Positions 8,376-16,473 are shown, counted from the stretch's first letter. The stretch is 64,000 nucleotides of DNA from Flavobacterium hiemivividum (GCF_004349145.1 NZ_SMFO01000007.1:1-64000); one strand, 5' to 3'. The notes: generated from the letters alone by a model not told the origin. A program made the numbers and translations.

Positions 8376-9236
8376 TTAAAGAATACGGCTGTATTGTTTC
8401 CTAAAACTCACAGGACTATCTCCTGTCTTGAGCGTGAAGAGTCTATTGAAATAAGCAGGATCTTCGTATCCTAATTGATAGGCGATTTCTTTAGCCGTTT
8501 TATTAGTATGGATAATGAGCCTTTTGGCCTCAAGAATGATTCTGTCTTTTATAATATCGTTAGGTTGTGCCAAACCCAATTTTTTAAACTTATGTGTAAT
8601 TGTTTTTGGGGCTAAATGCAATATATCGGCATAATCAGCCACTGTATGTTTTTCTTTAAAGTGGATATCAACTAAAAGGCTAAATTGGCGAAAAAACTCC
8701 ATTTCATTGTCTTGGGTTAGCATCTCCTGACCAATTTGCTGTTTTTTCCAAATGCGCGCTGCCCTTAACAAAATTTGTTTCAAACAAGTACGAATCATTT
8801 CTTCTTCTGAAGCATCTTTTAATTCTAATTCATCATTAATTTGCTTAAATAAGTTTTCGATAATGTTATTCTCTTGATAATTTAAAATGGTCATTGGCAT
8901 ATTGTAGATATTATTGAACAATATACCGTCACACGCGACCTCGGCATCGTGAATTTGGACACAATAAAAATCACGGTTGTAAAAAATAAGAGACCCGATA
9001 TCTTTTCCAATATTTTGAATTTGCAAAAACTGATTTGTGTTTATAAAAAATAAGCTATCCTGTTTTGTTGTGTACTGTTGAAAGTCGATTGTTACAGTAT
9101 AATCTTTAGGTAAAAAAAGTATCTTAATTAATGATTTGTATTGTGTATCATTATTAATTTTAGATACGCTTTGATCATTTACAATAAGTAAACCTATTTT
9201 CTTATAGTTTAATTCGAATGTCTTTTGAATGATCAT
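8376..9236 (-). CDS. AraC family transcriptional regulator
   Basis: 286 residues. The N-terminal part (1-170) is a divergent ligand-binding region with several strand-like segments (KILFLPKDYTVTIDF, IQNIGKDIGSLIFYNRDFYC). The C-terminal 100 residues are the double HTH, with DYADILHLAPKTITHKFKKLG and AKEIAYQLGYEDPAYFNRLF as the two recognition units. It lies 200 bases upstream of the secreted hydrolase on the same strand with its own terminator between them, so it is a likely regulator of that gene but not its operon partner. Confidence 0.88.
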   Translation of the reverse strand: MIIQKTFELNYKKIGLLIVNDQSVSKINNDTQYKSLIKILFLPKDYTVTIDFQQYTTKQDSLFFINTNQFLQIQNIGKDIGSLIFYNRDFYCVQIHDAEVACDGILFNNIYNMPMTILNYQENNIIENLFKQINDELELKDASEEEMIRTCLKQILLRAARIWKKQQIGQEMLTQDNEMEFFRQFSLLVDIHFKEKHTVADYADILHLAPKTITHKFKKLGLAQPNDIIKDRIILEAKRLIIHTNKTAKEIAYQLGYEDPAYFNRLFTLKTGDSPVSFRKQYSRIL

Positions 9237-9513
9237 ATTTCTATTATTAATGCAAATGCTAAATTAATTTTTATTGTAATATGTCATCCATAAATTTTAA
9301 GCTATAGTTTTTAAAACAGATAATTTATAACTTCAAGTTATATTCTGAATTAAGAAGTTCTATATTGAATAATAAAGGATAGCAAACAAAAACAGGAGAC
9401 TAAATTCAGAGGAAAACCAACCTGACTTTTCTTTGCTTTTTGCTTGCTTATCCTGATCTAAATAGTGTAGGTCATTGAGTTATCAGAATTTTTCATGACC
9501 TTAATTATTTATA

Positions 9514-10203
9514 TTATTTTTTTGATGGGATTGTATATGTGTAGGCTATTGTAAGAGCGTTTTCGTAAAGTGTTTTTTGTATTTTGTTAGTTGCTCCAAC
9601 CCATCGGAAAAAATAGCCTACCGAAATGGTATTCCTGTCATCAAGTCTGTTAGAAATAGAGCATTGAAATCTGTTTTCCTTCATAAAACTTTGTCTTCCC
9701 AGGATAAAAATTTCATCGTTCAGGTTCAATCTTAAGTCTTTGGTTATCGGAAGAGATACTTGGTAAAGAAATCGAATTCTATCATCTTCTGATTTATAAT
9801 CCGGCCCGTTCAGATCAAAAATCCATAAATGGGCATACATAAGGCGAAATAAAAAGTTGATATTATCCAATTTTGGACGGTATTCTAGTTTTGGCTGAAT
9901 CCAGTGAATCTGCCTGTACTGTTCTCCTGTATTTACAGTTATAAAGCTATAGTCGGCTCCCAAAAAAAACGGCTTTTTTCCTGCTTTGTAATAGACGCCA
10001 TTGGTAAGGGATATTAATTGAATGTTATCTAAGTTTTCCAACAACCTAACCTGTAAAATCCCTTCGTAGGAAAACTTTGAATCCGGATGAATTCGCATGA
10101 TCGCTTGTGTCCAAGTTAGATACTGATGTACCGTATTTTGGGATATTCCTTTAAGGGTAATTAGTAGCATTGCAAAGGTTATTATCAGGGATTTTTTCAT
10201 CAA
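9514..10203 (-). CDS. DUF2490-family outer-membrane protein
   Basis: 229 residues with a signal peptide (MMKKSLIITFAMLLITLKGISQ) and a beta-strand-rich mature part (YLTWTQAIMRIHPDSKFSYEG, QPKLEYRPKLDNINFLFRLMYAH, NTISVGYFFRWVG) that fits DUF2490 barrels. Function is unknown. It follows paralog A (10278) by 74 bases on the same strand and could be its operon partner, although the B/C cluster has no equivalent gene. Confidence 0.65.
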   Translation of the reverse strand: MMKKSLIITFAMLLITLKGISQNTVHQYLTWTQAIMRIHPDSKFSYEGILQVRLLENLDNIQLISLTNGVYYKAGKKPFFLGADYSFITVNTGEQYRQIHWIQPKLEYRPKLDNINFLFRLMYAHLWIFDLNGPDYKSEDDRIRFLYQVSLPITKDLRLNLNDEIFILGRQSFMKENRFQCSISNRLDDRNTISVGYFFRWVGATNKIQKTLYENALTIAYTYTIPSKK

Positions 10204-10277
10204 AGCTAGTATTAAAATACAGGTTAGTTTGTAAGCATATCTATAACTATTTCCTATTTACATTAAGGAACAAGTAT

Positions 10278-11102
10278 TTATTTTTTTGTGATATCAATAA
10301 TTGTCGGTCTAGGTGTTGTGAAATCTACCCAAGGATTGGTTCCTAAAAACTTTTCTCCTCTAACCCCTGGCGATTTGTAACGCATTACAAAATCTTTAGG
10401 TCCATGTGCGTATGCAACGATTAGACCGTCTTTTGGATTCATGTAACCGGCATGTATTCCTAATCCAGGATAGCTTAAACGCACTGCTTTATCATTTTTT
10501 CCTATACGTTTGACTGTAAGCTGAATCATTGTATTGTCAGGCAGAACAAAAAACCAGGTAAATGAACCTCCCGCAACTACAGTCATTACTTCATCGATAC
10601 CTGTTCCATCATCGGAGCTGTTTACGTGAAATGTACCATATTTTCTTAGTCCATCAGCTTGTCCTTCAGGTGACCATGACATTAAATCATACACTTTTGG
10701 GTAAGGAGTATTTCCAACTTCGATTGTTCCTAAACTTCCGCCACCGGCAACAACAGGAACTCTTCCAGCTAATTTTACTTGTTCTAAAAGGGACTTTCTG
10801 TCCATAGGGAAAAATGAACTTACTGTCTTAGTCTCATCGGCTGTCAAAGCTCGTTTACTTGAAATTTCTAGAAGAGGTTTTACTTTTTTAGGAATCGGTA
10901 TTAAAGTTCCGTGAACGCCAATTTGTTTCAAAACTGCATTTACATTTTCAAAACCCAGAGCATCTGGTCTTCCATCGCTAAATTGCAGTCTTAATCCATC
11001 ATTAATTTGATTTTGAGCTGAAATTTGAGAAGTGAAAGCAATCACGAAGAAGAACATAAGTGATAGCTTAGTTAATTGTTTTTGTAGACTAAAATTTTTC
11101 AT
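10278..11102 (-). CDS. Secreted protein of unknown function, paralog A
   Basis: 274 residues from ATG 11102. This start is preferred over 11111 because it aligns with the start of paralog C when their shared upstream blocks are matched. A signal peptide ends at ISAQ; the mature protein carries NDGLRLQFSDGRPDA, LAGRVPVVAGGGSLGTIEVG, NSSDDGTGIDEVMTVVAGG, WFFVLPDN, AYAHGPKDFVMRY and NPWVDFTTPRPT. I do not recognise a catalytic signature. From about residue 90 onward it is almost identical to paralog B (14681), with mainly silent base differences, while its signal peptide is unrelated to B's. The promoter block resembles that of paralog C. It is soluble and periplasmic or surface-exposed by inference. 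Confidence 0.75.
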   Translation of the reverse strand: MKNFSLQKQLTKLSLMFFFVIAFTSQISAQNQINDGLRLQFSDGRPDALGFENVNAVLKQIGVHGTLIPIPKKVKPLLEISSKRALTADETKTVSSFFPMDRKSLLEQVKLAGRVPVVAGGGSLGTIEVGNTPYPKVYDLMSWSPEGQADGLRKYGTFHVNSSDDGTGIDEVMTVVAGGSFTWFFVLPDNTMIQLTVKRIGKNDKAVRLSYPGLGIHAGYMNPKDGLIVAYAHGPKDFVMRYKSPGVRGEKFLGTNPWVDFTTPRPTIIDITKK

Positions 11103-11124
11103 CTGTATCATTGTTTAATTATTA

Positions 11125-11174
11125 TGATACAAAGGTCTATTATACGCTTGAGTAAAAACTTACGATATCTTAAG
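11125..11174 (-). promoter_or_regulatory. Promoter/operator block of paralog A
   Basis: Reading upstream from the gene: ATACAAAGGTCTAT (11127-11140, whose minus strand carries a weak -7-like GACCTTTG), about 15 bases, then CTTACGATATCTTAAG at 11159-11174. The last is a 16-bp near-palindrome with only positions 5 and 12 breaking symmetry. The same block precedes paralog C at nearly the same distance (16421-16473). A conserved palindrome about 20 bases upstream of a weak -7 box suggests an activator site; the Crp/Fnr-type protein at 16502 is the obvious candidate. Confidence 0.5.
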
Positions 11175-11197
11175 AAAGGAAAAGCGAACTAAAATGA

Positions 11198-11416
11198 TAT
11201 GCTACAAATTTTACTTTAAAAGGAGATCTTAGCATTCACGGAAAAACAAAACCTATAACTGTTATGGTAAAAATTTCAAAAGCAGCCAACGGAGTTACTG
11301 CCATTGGTTCATTTGAAGTAAAACCTGAAGATTTTGATATAGAGATATCAAGCATGGTAAGAAAAAAAATTGCTGATAAAATAAAAATCAGCTATAATTT
11401 TTTATTGGTAAAATAA
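11198..11416 (+). pseudogene. YceI-family fragment, 5' truncated
   Basis: An open frame without a start reads FTLKGDLSIHGKTKPITVMV, then GSFEVKPEDFDIEI and MVRKKIADKIKISYNFLLVK, stopping at TAA 11414-11416. These are the C-terminal strands of the YceI lipocalin-like fold, which binds polyisoprenoids in the periplasm. The first two thirds of the domain are missing and a TGA stands directly before the fragment. It starts only 24 bases after the paralog A operator, so the rearrangement that placed paralog A here may have truncated it. Confidence 0.65.
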
Positions 11417-11572
11417 CATCGTCAGTAAATAATTAGCTAATAGAAATTACCCCCTCAATTATTAGCTAAAGACAACTCTTTTTGATTTGGAAGATCATTA
11501 AACATGACTATTGTTTGAGGTCAGTTTCACATGAGGCTGACCTCTTTTTTTAATAACCTTAACTGAATTTAA

Positions 11573-12025
11573 ATGATTTGCAAAAATTACGTTGTTACTG
11601 GAGAGGATGTAAATGATTATATGATAATGGAAAGCAGTGCTTACATTTCATACACCCTTCGGTTGTTATATCATTTCCTATTTAATAATGGATTTTCAAA
11701 ACAGAAACTTAATACTTTACATTTGGGTTTGCAGGAAGGGCAACAAGAACTGGTTTGTTATAAAAATTTAATGTTTACTGAAGCCTTTTTTATCGAGATG
11801 AAACATTGTCATATAGATGATAAAATCAAAATTAAAAGTAGCTTTTTCAATTCAAAGAAAGAATGCTGTGCAGAAGTTATTAAGGAAGTAGAGTGGTTTG
11901 ACATGATTAGCCAAAAAGTTATTAAAGTACCTAAAGATATCCAGCGGCATTTTAATCTGCATTACCACAACACAACCTCCAATATCATTGAAATGGAAAG
12001 CATTTCAGTTAAACCAAGATATTGA
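11573..12025 (+). CDS. Thioesterase-like hot-dog fold protein
   Basis: 150 residues. The segment DVNDYMIMESSAYISYTLRLLYHFL followed by FTEAFFIEMKHCHIDDKIKIKS and a closing WFDMISQKVIKVP matches the 4HBT-type acyl-CoA thioesterase layout (long central helix, then antiparallel strands with a terminal P-x-x segment). The usual catalytic Asp near the helix start is not obvious, so it may have a diverged substrate or be inactive. It is flanked by a convergent Lrp regulator. Assignment is by fold pattern only. Confidence 0.5.
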   Translation: MICKNYVVTGEDVNDYMIMESSAYISYTLRLLYHFLFNNGFSKQKLNTLHLGLQEGQQELVCYKNLMFTEAFFIEMKHCHIDDKIKIKSSFFNSKKECCAEVIKEVEWFDMISQKVIKVPKDIQRHFNLHYHNTTSNIIEMESISVKPRY

Positions 12026-12040
12026 TTTCTTAAATTTATT

Positions 12041-12475
12041 TTAATTAATAGGTATAGTATCATTTTTAAGATCAGAAAGAATAAGATATGTTGTTGGACT
12101 ACCATACTCAATGAGCTTGTCAATAAATTGTTGAAGATGCAACTGATTACGAAGCACTACTCTCATATGGATATTGTATGGACCCGTAATCCTATAAACT
12201 TCTTGCACTTCTGGGAATGTTGTAATTTCGGGGATTATAAACTTGAGTTTACCATCAAATATTTTCAACATAATAAAAACTTCCAAACCGTTACCCATTA
12301 ATGCATGGTCAAGTTTAAGTTTGTAGGCTTGTATTATTCCGAGCTCTTCTAATTTTTGAATATGTTCTCTTACAGAAGAAGGTGAGAGGCCTATTTTTCT
12401 CCCAATTTCTGCAAATGAAGCCCTTGCATTCTTTTTTAGAACATTGATAATTTGGCTATCTATATCACTAAGCAT
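12041..12475 (-). CDS. Lrp/AsnC family transcriptional regulator
   Basis: 144 residues from the ATG at 12475, which gives the classical start M-x-x-x-D and is preceded by an AAAAAAG purine run; the frame also has an ATG at 12505. The N-terminal winged HTH (residues 3-60, ARASFAEIGRKIGLSPSSVREHIQKLEELG) is followed by the RAM/ligand-binding domain (65-140) with YRITGPYNIHMRVVLRN. Lrp-type proteins sense amino acids. It is divergent from the TauE/SafE exporter at 12599 and probably regulates it. Confidence 0.9.
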   Translation of the reverse strand: MLSDIDSQIINVLKKNARASFAEIGRKIGLSPSSVREHIQKLEELGIIQAYKLKLDHALMGNGLEVFIMLKIFDGKLKFIIPEITTFPEVQEVYRITGPYNIHMRVVLRNQLHLQQFIDKLIEYGSPTTYLILSDLKNDTIPIN

Positions 12476-12544
12476 TGATTCGATCTTTTTTAAGTAAAAA
12501 TACATTATTTATTGTAAATTTTGTTGTTTTTTCCGTTTAATCGA

Positions 12545-12576
12545 TTGACGTGTTAATCTTGTGCTTTTTACATTTG
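12545..12576 (+). promoter_or_regulatory. Promoter of the TauE/SafE gene
   Basis: TTG (12545-12547) and TACATTTG (12569-12576), 21 bases apart, match the Bacteroidota -33/-7 pattern and lie 23 bases before the ATG at 12599. Confidence 0.5.
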
Positions 12577-12598
12577 TATAGATTTTTTTTTTAATGTT

Positions 12599-13315
12599 AT
12601 GGAGACTGGATTATTTGTTACACTAGCTATTGGTGTTTTTGTAGGTTTTTATGTTCAAACAGTAATTGGTTTCGGCGGCTCATTAGTAGCTCTTCCATTA
12701 CTTCTTTTTGGGATGGAATTGCCTGATGCAATTTCTTATTTATCCATTTTTTACTTCTTTTCCAGTGTCTTTCTAATTGCAAAAGAGGGCAGAAATATAG
12801 ATATGAAACTAATACTAAAGCTCGCTTTAGCTTCTGTTGTTGGAGTAGTTTTAGGTATATTGGTTCTTGCATTTTCAAAGCCTATAGTATTAAAAAAGGC
12901 TTTGGGTTTTTTTATTTTGACTTATGTAGCGTACACTTTGTTTTGGAAAAAAAGAATACAATTAAGCAAAAGCGGAGTCTTAAGTTTTGGTATTTTGGCA
13001 GGTTTTTTTTCTGGAGTCTTTTCTACCGGGGGGCCTCTTTATGCAGTGTGTGTTGAGAATTCTGTTAAAGACATGAGAATCTTTCGCGCTACAATGATTG
13101 CTCTTTCAGCGCTAGTGACTGTGACCCAAATCCCTGTCTTGGTTGCCACTGGGTTATTAACTTTTACTCACTTAAAGCTGAGTTTGTATATTTTTCCTGT
13201 TTTTCTTTTTGCACAATTTTTAGGTAAATTGACTTTTAGAAAGATTAATGGAAAAGTATTTAAAATTTTTTTAATAACAATTTTATCTATTTCAGGAATA
13301 ATAATGCTATTCTAG
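12599..13315 (+). CDS. TauE/SafE family permease
   Basis: 238 residues, almost entirely hydrophobic with seven to eight membrane helices. The first helix region has the family glycine motif (QTVIGFGGSLVALPLLL) and the second half repeats it (GVLSFGILAGFFSGVFSTGGPLYAV). TauE/SafE proteins export small anions such as sulfite, sulfoacetate or related organic acids. The divergent Lrp-type regulator suggests control by an amino acid or its sulfur-containing breakdown product; that is inference. Confidence 0.85.
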   Translation: METGLFVTLAIGVFVGFYVQTVIGFGGSLVALPLLLFGMELPDAISYLSIFYFFSSVFLIAKEGRNIDMKLILKLALASVVGVVLGILVLAFSKPIVLKKALGFFILTYVAYTLFWKKRIQLSKSGVLSFGILAGFFSGVFSTGGPLYAVCVENSVKDMRIFRATMIALSALVTVTQIPVLVATGLLTFTHLKLSLYIFPVFLFAQFLGKLTFRKINGKVFKIFLITILSISGIIMLF

Positions 13316-13517
13316 TATAAATATTATTTGAAAAAAAATGTAAATGTTTATAATTAAGTTAATTAAATATTTAAGTAATGTGTGAAAAAGCTACTAAATT
13401 TACAAATATACCAGTTTCTATTAGTAGGTGATAACTAAAAAAAATAGTTTAAAATTCACTTTTTTATTAGTATAACCAAAATGAATGAAAAAAAACACTG
13501 AGTCTTGTCCGGTAAAT

Positions 13518-13552
13518 AAAAAACCGCAAGCAAAAATTTGCTTACGGTTTTT
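13518..13552. terminator. Bidirectional terminator
   Basis: AAAAACCGCAAGCAAA (13518-13533) pairs, with one mismatch, with TTTGCTTACGGTTTTT (13537-13552). A-rich and T-rich flanks on both sides let it end transcription from both the TauE gene (plus) and the SnoaL-like gene (minus, stop at 13560). Confidence 0.75.
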
Positions 13553-13559
13553 ATGATGT

Positions 13560-13994
13560 TTATTTTAAAAAGTTTAATCGTTCCTGGTCCTGAGAAGCAA
13601 AATCAGGATCAGAATAAATACTTATTCTTTTAATCTTTTCTTCTACAAATTCAAAAACGGAACAAAATTTACCGTATGAACTAATATTGTCGGGCCAAAT
13701 CATACCTGAAGTAGTTTCACCACTTAATATTCCTTCCACAAAGACAAGGTTATTTATTACCTGTACATCTTTTGGATCAATGTGATGCTTAAGATTTTTA
13801 TAACGACTACTGATTTTTTGACCAAACTCAGAAAGGCTTTCAATACCTGTTTTTGAACCAAACTTTGGAAATTCCAATAGGATGTCTTCTGTGAACATAT
13901 TAAGATATGCCTGATCAAAATGACCATTATCTATCTTATCAAAGTACAGAATTGTAATATCCTTTAAGTTACTGTTTTTATTATTTTTCCGCAT
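13560..13994 (-). CDS. SnoaL/NTF2-like protein
   Basis: 144 residues with the cone-fold layout of SnoaL-like/nuclear-transport-factor-2 proteins: helical start (LKDITILYFDKIDNGHFDQAYLNMFTEDILLEFP), GIESLSEFGQKISSRYKNLKHHI, then strands (FVEGILSGETTSG, GKFCSVFEFVEEKIKRISIYSDP). Such proteins are small-molecule isomerases, cyclases or binding proteins. It is the last gene of the paralog C-B-azoreductase operon, 10 bases after the azoreductase stop, so it is very likely co-transcribed. Confidence 0.75.
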   Translation of the reverse strand: MRKNNKNSNLKDITILYFDKIDNGHFDQAYLNMFTEDILLEFPKFGSKTGIESLSEFGQKISSRYKNLKHHIDPKDVQVINNLVFVEGILSGETTSGMIWPDNISSYGKFCSVFEFVEEKIKRISIYSDPDFASQDQERLNFLK

Positions 13995-14004
13995 TGCTTC
14001 TTTA

Positions 14005-14598
14005 TTAAATTTGAAAATTACTTATGGCTTTCTCAAAGGCGTTTTCTTTAACCCCAGGTATACCAACACCCTCAACTCGGAGTACCGTAATGTCTGTCAT
14101 TCCTAAAAAATTAAAAACGGTTTTTAAAAAAGATTCGGTAAAGTCAAGAGATTTCATCTCCTCAGTGGTGTATAATCCTCCGGAGGAAATTGCCAAATAA
14201 ACCTTTTTGTTTACCAAAAGCCCCTCAGGTCCATTTTCAGTATATTTAAAGGTTCTTTTTGCGCGTGAAATAAAATCAATCCACGTTTTTAAAACGGCAG
14301 GTATTCCAAAATTGTACATTGGAACAGTAACAACCACAACATCTGCATTTTCAAGTTCCTCGATGGATTGGTCATGTTTTTTCAGCATTTCGAGTGCTTC
14401 CGGATTTTTATCTTCATTTGAAAATAAAAGTTTGTAATGTTCTTCACTAAAATAGGGAAGCGGTGATTTCACCAGGTCTTTGACTACAACAGTACTATTT
14501 TTATGAGTCTCTTTATGTTTGTCAACGATAAAATCAGCTAGTTTTAAACTATGTGAATTTTCTCCACTGATACTAGTTTTAATATATAAAATGTTCAT
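14005..14598 (-). CDS. azoR: FMN-dependent NADH-azoreductase (AcpD family)
   Basis: 197 residues, standard for AzoR. Flavodoxin-like fold with an FMN phosphate loop near SISGENSHSLKL, the PMYNFGIPAVLKTWID active-site segment, RAKRTFKYTENGPEGLL, and SSGGLY near the isoalloxazine site. AzoR uses NADH to reduce azo dyes and quinones in two-electron steps and protects against thiol stress. It stands between paralog B (82 bases upstream) and the SnoaL-like gene, separated from B by a long perfect hairpin. Confidence 0.88.
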   Translation of the reverse strand: MNILYIKTSISGENSHSLKLADFIVDKHKETHKNSTVVVKDLVKSPLPYFSEEHYKLLFSNEDKNPEALEMLKKHDQSIEELENADVVVVTVPMYNFGIPAVLKTWIDFISRAKRTFKYTENGPEGLLVNKKVYLAISSGGLYTTEEMKSLDFTESFLKTVFNFLGMTDITVLRVEGVGIPGVKENAFEKAISNFQI

Positions 14599-14619
14599 TT
14601 GTGCTATTTTTTATGAATA

Positions 14620-14669
14620 AGAATCTAATTTGTTTTCTTTAATTGATTTTAGAAAACAAATTAGATTCT
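14620..14669. repeat. Perfect 19-bp inverted repeat between paralog B and azoR
   Basis: The arm at 14620-14638 (AGAATCTAATTTGTTTTCT) is the exact reverse complement of 14651-14669, with a 12-base loop. On the minus-strand transcript it forms a strong hairpin between the paralog B stop (14681) and the azoR start (14598). It is not followed by a T run, so it is not a standard terminator. It could protect or process the upstream mRNA segment, reduce read-through, or be an operator. Confidence 0.7.
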
Positions 14670-14680
14670 GAAATAAGATT

Positions 14681-15529
14681 TTATTTTTTTGTGATATCAA
14701 TAATTGTTGGTCTAGGTGTAGTGAAATCTACCCAAGGATTAGTTCCTAAAAACTTTTCACCTCTAACCCCTGGTGATTTGTAACGCATTACAAAATCTTT
14801 AGGTCCATGTGCGTAGGCAACGATCAGACCGTCTTTTGGATTCATGTAACCGGCATGTATTCCTAATCCAGGATAGCTTAAACGAACTGCTTTATCATTT
14901 TTTCCTATACGTTTTACTGTAAGCTGAATCATTGTATTGTCAGGCAGAACAAAAAACCATGTAAATGAACCTCCTGCAACTACAGTCATTACTTCATCTA
15001 TACCTGTTCCATCATCGGAGCTGTTTACATGAAACGTACCATATTTTCTTAATCCATCAGCTTGTCCTTCTGCTGACCATGACATTAAATCATACACTTT
15101 AGGGTAAGGAGTATTTCCAACTTCGATGGTTCCTAAACTTCCGCCTCCGGCAACTACAGGAACTCTTCCGGCTAATTTTACTTGTTCTAAAAGAGACTTT
15201 CTGTCCATAAGGAAGAACGAACTTACTTTCTTAGTTTCATCGGCTGTCAAAGCTCGTTTACTTGAAATTTCTAGAAGAGGTTTTACTTTTTCAGGAATTG
15301 GTAGTAAAGTTCCGTGAACACCAATTTGTTTCAGAACTGCATTTACATCTTTAAAACCCCAAGCATCTGGTCTGCCATCGCTGAATTGCAGTCTTAGGCC
15401 ATCGTTAAGTTGATTTTGAGAAAAAGATATTGTAGATATAAGCATAAAAAATGCTAAAAATAAATAAGATTTGATCGATAAAAATCTATCGAATCTCGGT
15501 GCTGTCAATGTGTTGTTAAAATTTTTCAT
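14681..15529 (-). CDS. Secreted protein of unknown function, paralog B
   Basis: 282 residues with a long basic N-region and a signal peptide ending near STISFSQ. The mature part repeats the motifs of paralog A (LRLQFSDGRPDAWGF, LAGRVPVVAGGG, NSSDDGTGIDEVMTVVAGG, WFFVLPDN, YAHGPKDF, NPWVDFTTPRPT) and is nearly the same protein after the first 90 residues. No active-site motif is recognised. It follows paralog C by 36 bases and precedes azoR, forming one operon. Having two dissimilar family members adjacent suggests related, non-identical roles or a heteromeric pair. Confidence 0.75.
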   Translation of the reverse strand: MKNFNNTLTAPRFDRFLSIKSYLFLAFFMLISTISFSQNQLNDGLRLQFSDGRPDAWGFKDVNAVLKQIGVHGTLLPIPEKVKPLLEISSKRALTADETKKVSSFFLMDRKSLLEQVKLAGRVPVVAGGGSLGTIEVGNTPYPKVYDLMSWSAEGQADGLRKYGTFHVNSSDDGTGIDEVMTVVAGGSFTWFFVLPDNTMIQLTVKRIGKNDKAVRLSYPGLGIHAGYMNPKDGLIVAYAHGPKDFVMRYKSPGVRGEKFLGTNPWVDFTTPRPTIIDITKK

Positions 15530-15565
15530 TGTTTTAATTTTTAAATTATTATTAAGAATTTTAAA

Positions 15566-16405
15566 TTATTTTTTAGTAATAGATTCTAGGAGTTTGGGAG
15601 TTTCTTGAGTAAAGTCAATCCATGGATTAGTATTTAATAGTTCAAAATGAGCAACCATTGATTCATTAAAACGTATTGTAAATTCTTTTGGGCCATGTGC
15701 GAAGCCAACAGCAACACCTTTTTCAGGGAAATAACCTGCGTGAATAACCATTCCGGGATAACTTACCCGAACTGCTTTATCTCCTGGGTCAACAGTAAGA
15801 GCTGTTAGTTTTGATATGACACCATCAGGAAGAACAAAGAACCAGATGAACTCCCCACCGGATATTACGGTCATTGTTTCATCGATACTCATTCCATCAT
15901 CTGACATATTGATGTGTAATTTTCCAAACATTTTTATGGCCTCTGAACGAGATTTTTTGGGAAAACTCTGCAGATCACTTATATTGGGATAAGTACCTCC
16001 ATTGGTAGCTTTTATATTAAGAAAGCCACCGCGATGTCCCTCAGGAATTCGCCCAGCCAAACGCACCTGCTCTAATAGCTCTGCGCGGCTTAAATTAAAT
16101 AAAGATAAAAGTTGCTGTTTTTCATTTTCTGATAGCGCCCTGTCTTTAGCAGAACCTAAAATAGCAGAAGCCTGTTTTGGCACCTCTACAAGACTGGTGC
16201 GCACACCAACTCTGCTTAGTACGGCATTAACATTTTCAAATCCACTAACAGCTGGTCTGCCATCACTGAATTGCAATTTAACACCATTTGACTGCTGGTC
16301 TTGAGCAAAAGAAATGGTTAGCGAAAAAAAGACTGTAAGCAATACAGCTGTGATTCTAAAAAAACGTGGAGAGGTATTTCTTAAGGATGTATCTGAATTT
16401 TCCAT
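15566..16405 (-). CDS. Secreted protein of unknown function, paralog C
   Basis: 279 residues; signal peptide ends at SLTISFAQ. It shares with A and B the mature start NGVKLQFSDGRPA, LLEQVRLAGRIPE, NMSDDGMSIDETMTVISGG, WFFVLPDG, GFAHGPKEF and NPWIDFT, but is clearly diverged elsewhere (for example GHRGGFLNIKATNGGTYP in place of the Gly-rich loop of A/B). It is the first gene of the operon C-B-azoR-SnoaL. The upstream block contains the palindrome shared with paralog A. The Crp/Fnr-type regulator lies 96 bases further up on the same strand. Confidence 0.75.
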   Translation of the reverse strand: MENSDTSLRNTSPRFFRITAVLLTVFFSLTISFAQDQQSNGVKLQFSDGRPAVSGFENVNAVLSRVGVRTSLVEVPKQASAILGSAKDRALSENEKQQLLSLFNLSRAELLEQVRLAGRIPEGHRGGFLNIKATNGGTYPNISDLQSFPKKSRSEAIKMFGKLHINMSDDGMSIDETMTVISGGEFIWFFVLPDGVISKLTALTVDPGDKAVRVSYPGMVIHAGYFPEKGVAVGFAHGPKEFTIRFNESMVAHFELLNTNPWIDFTQETPKLLESITKK

Positions 16406-16420
16406 TGTATCATTGATTAA

Positions 16421-16473
16421 TTATAATACAAAGGTCTATGATATGTCTGAAGAAAAACTTACGATATCTTAAG
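16421..16473 (-). promoter_or_regulatory. Promoter/operator block of paralog C operon
   Basis: It matches the block before paralog A: ATACAAAGGTCTAT at 16424-16437, then about 20 bases, then CTTACGATATCTTAAG at 16458-16473. The palindrome is 53 bases before the ATG here and 57 before paralog A's. Identity of the 16-bp palindrome in two otherwise diverged upstream regions supports selection on a binding site. Confidence 0.5.

Noticed and set aside
12627..12878. 83-codon frame within the TauE/SafE gene
   Set aside because: Antisense shadow rich in Lys and Gln, as expected from the complement of hydrophobic codons.
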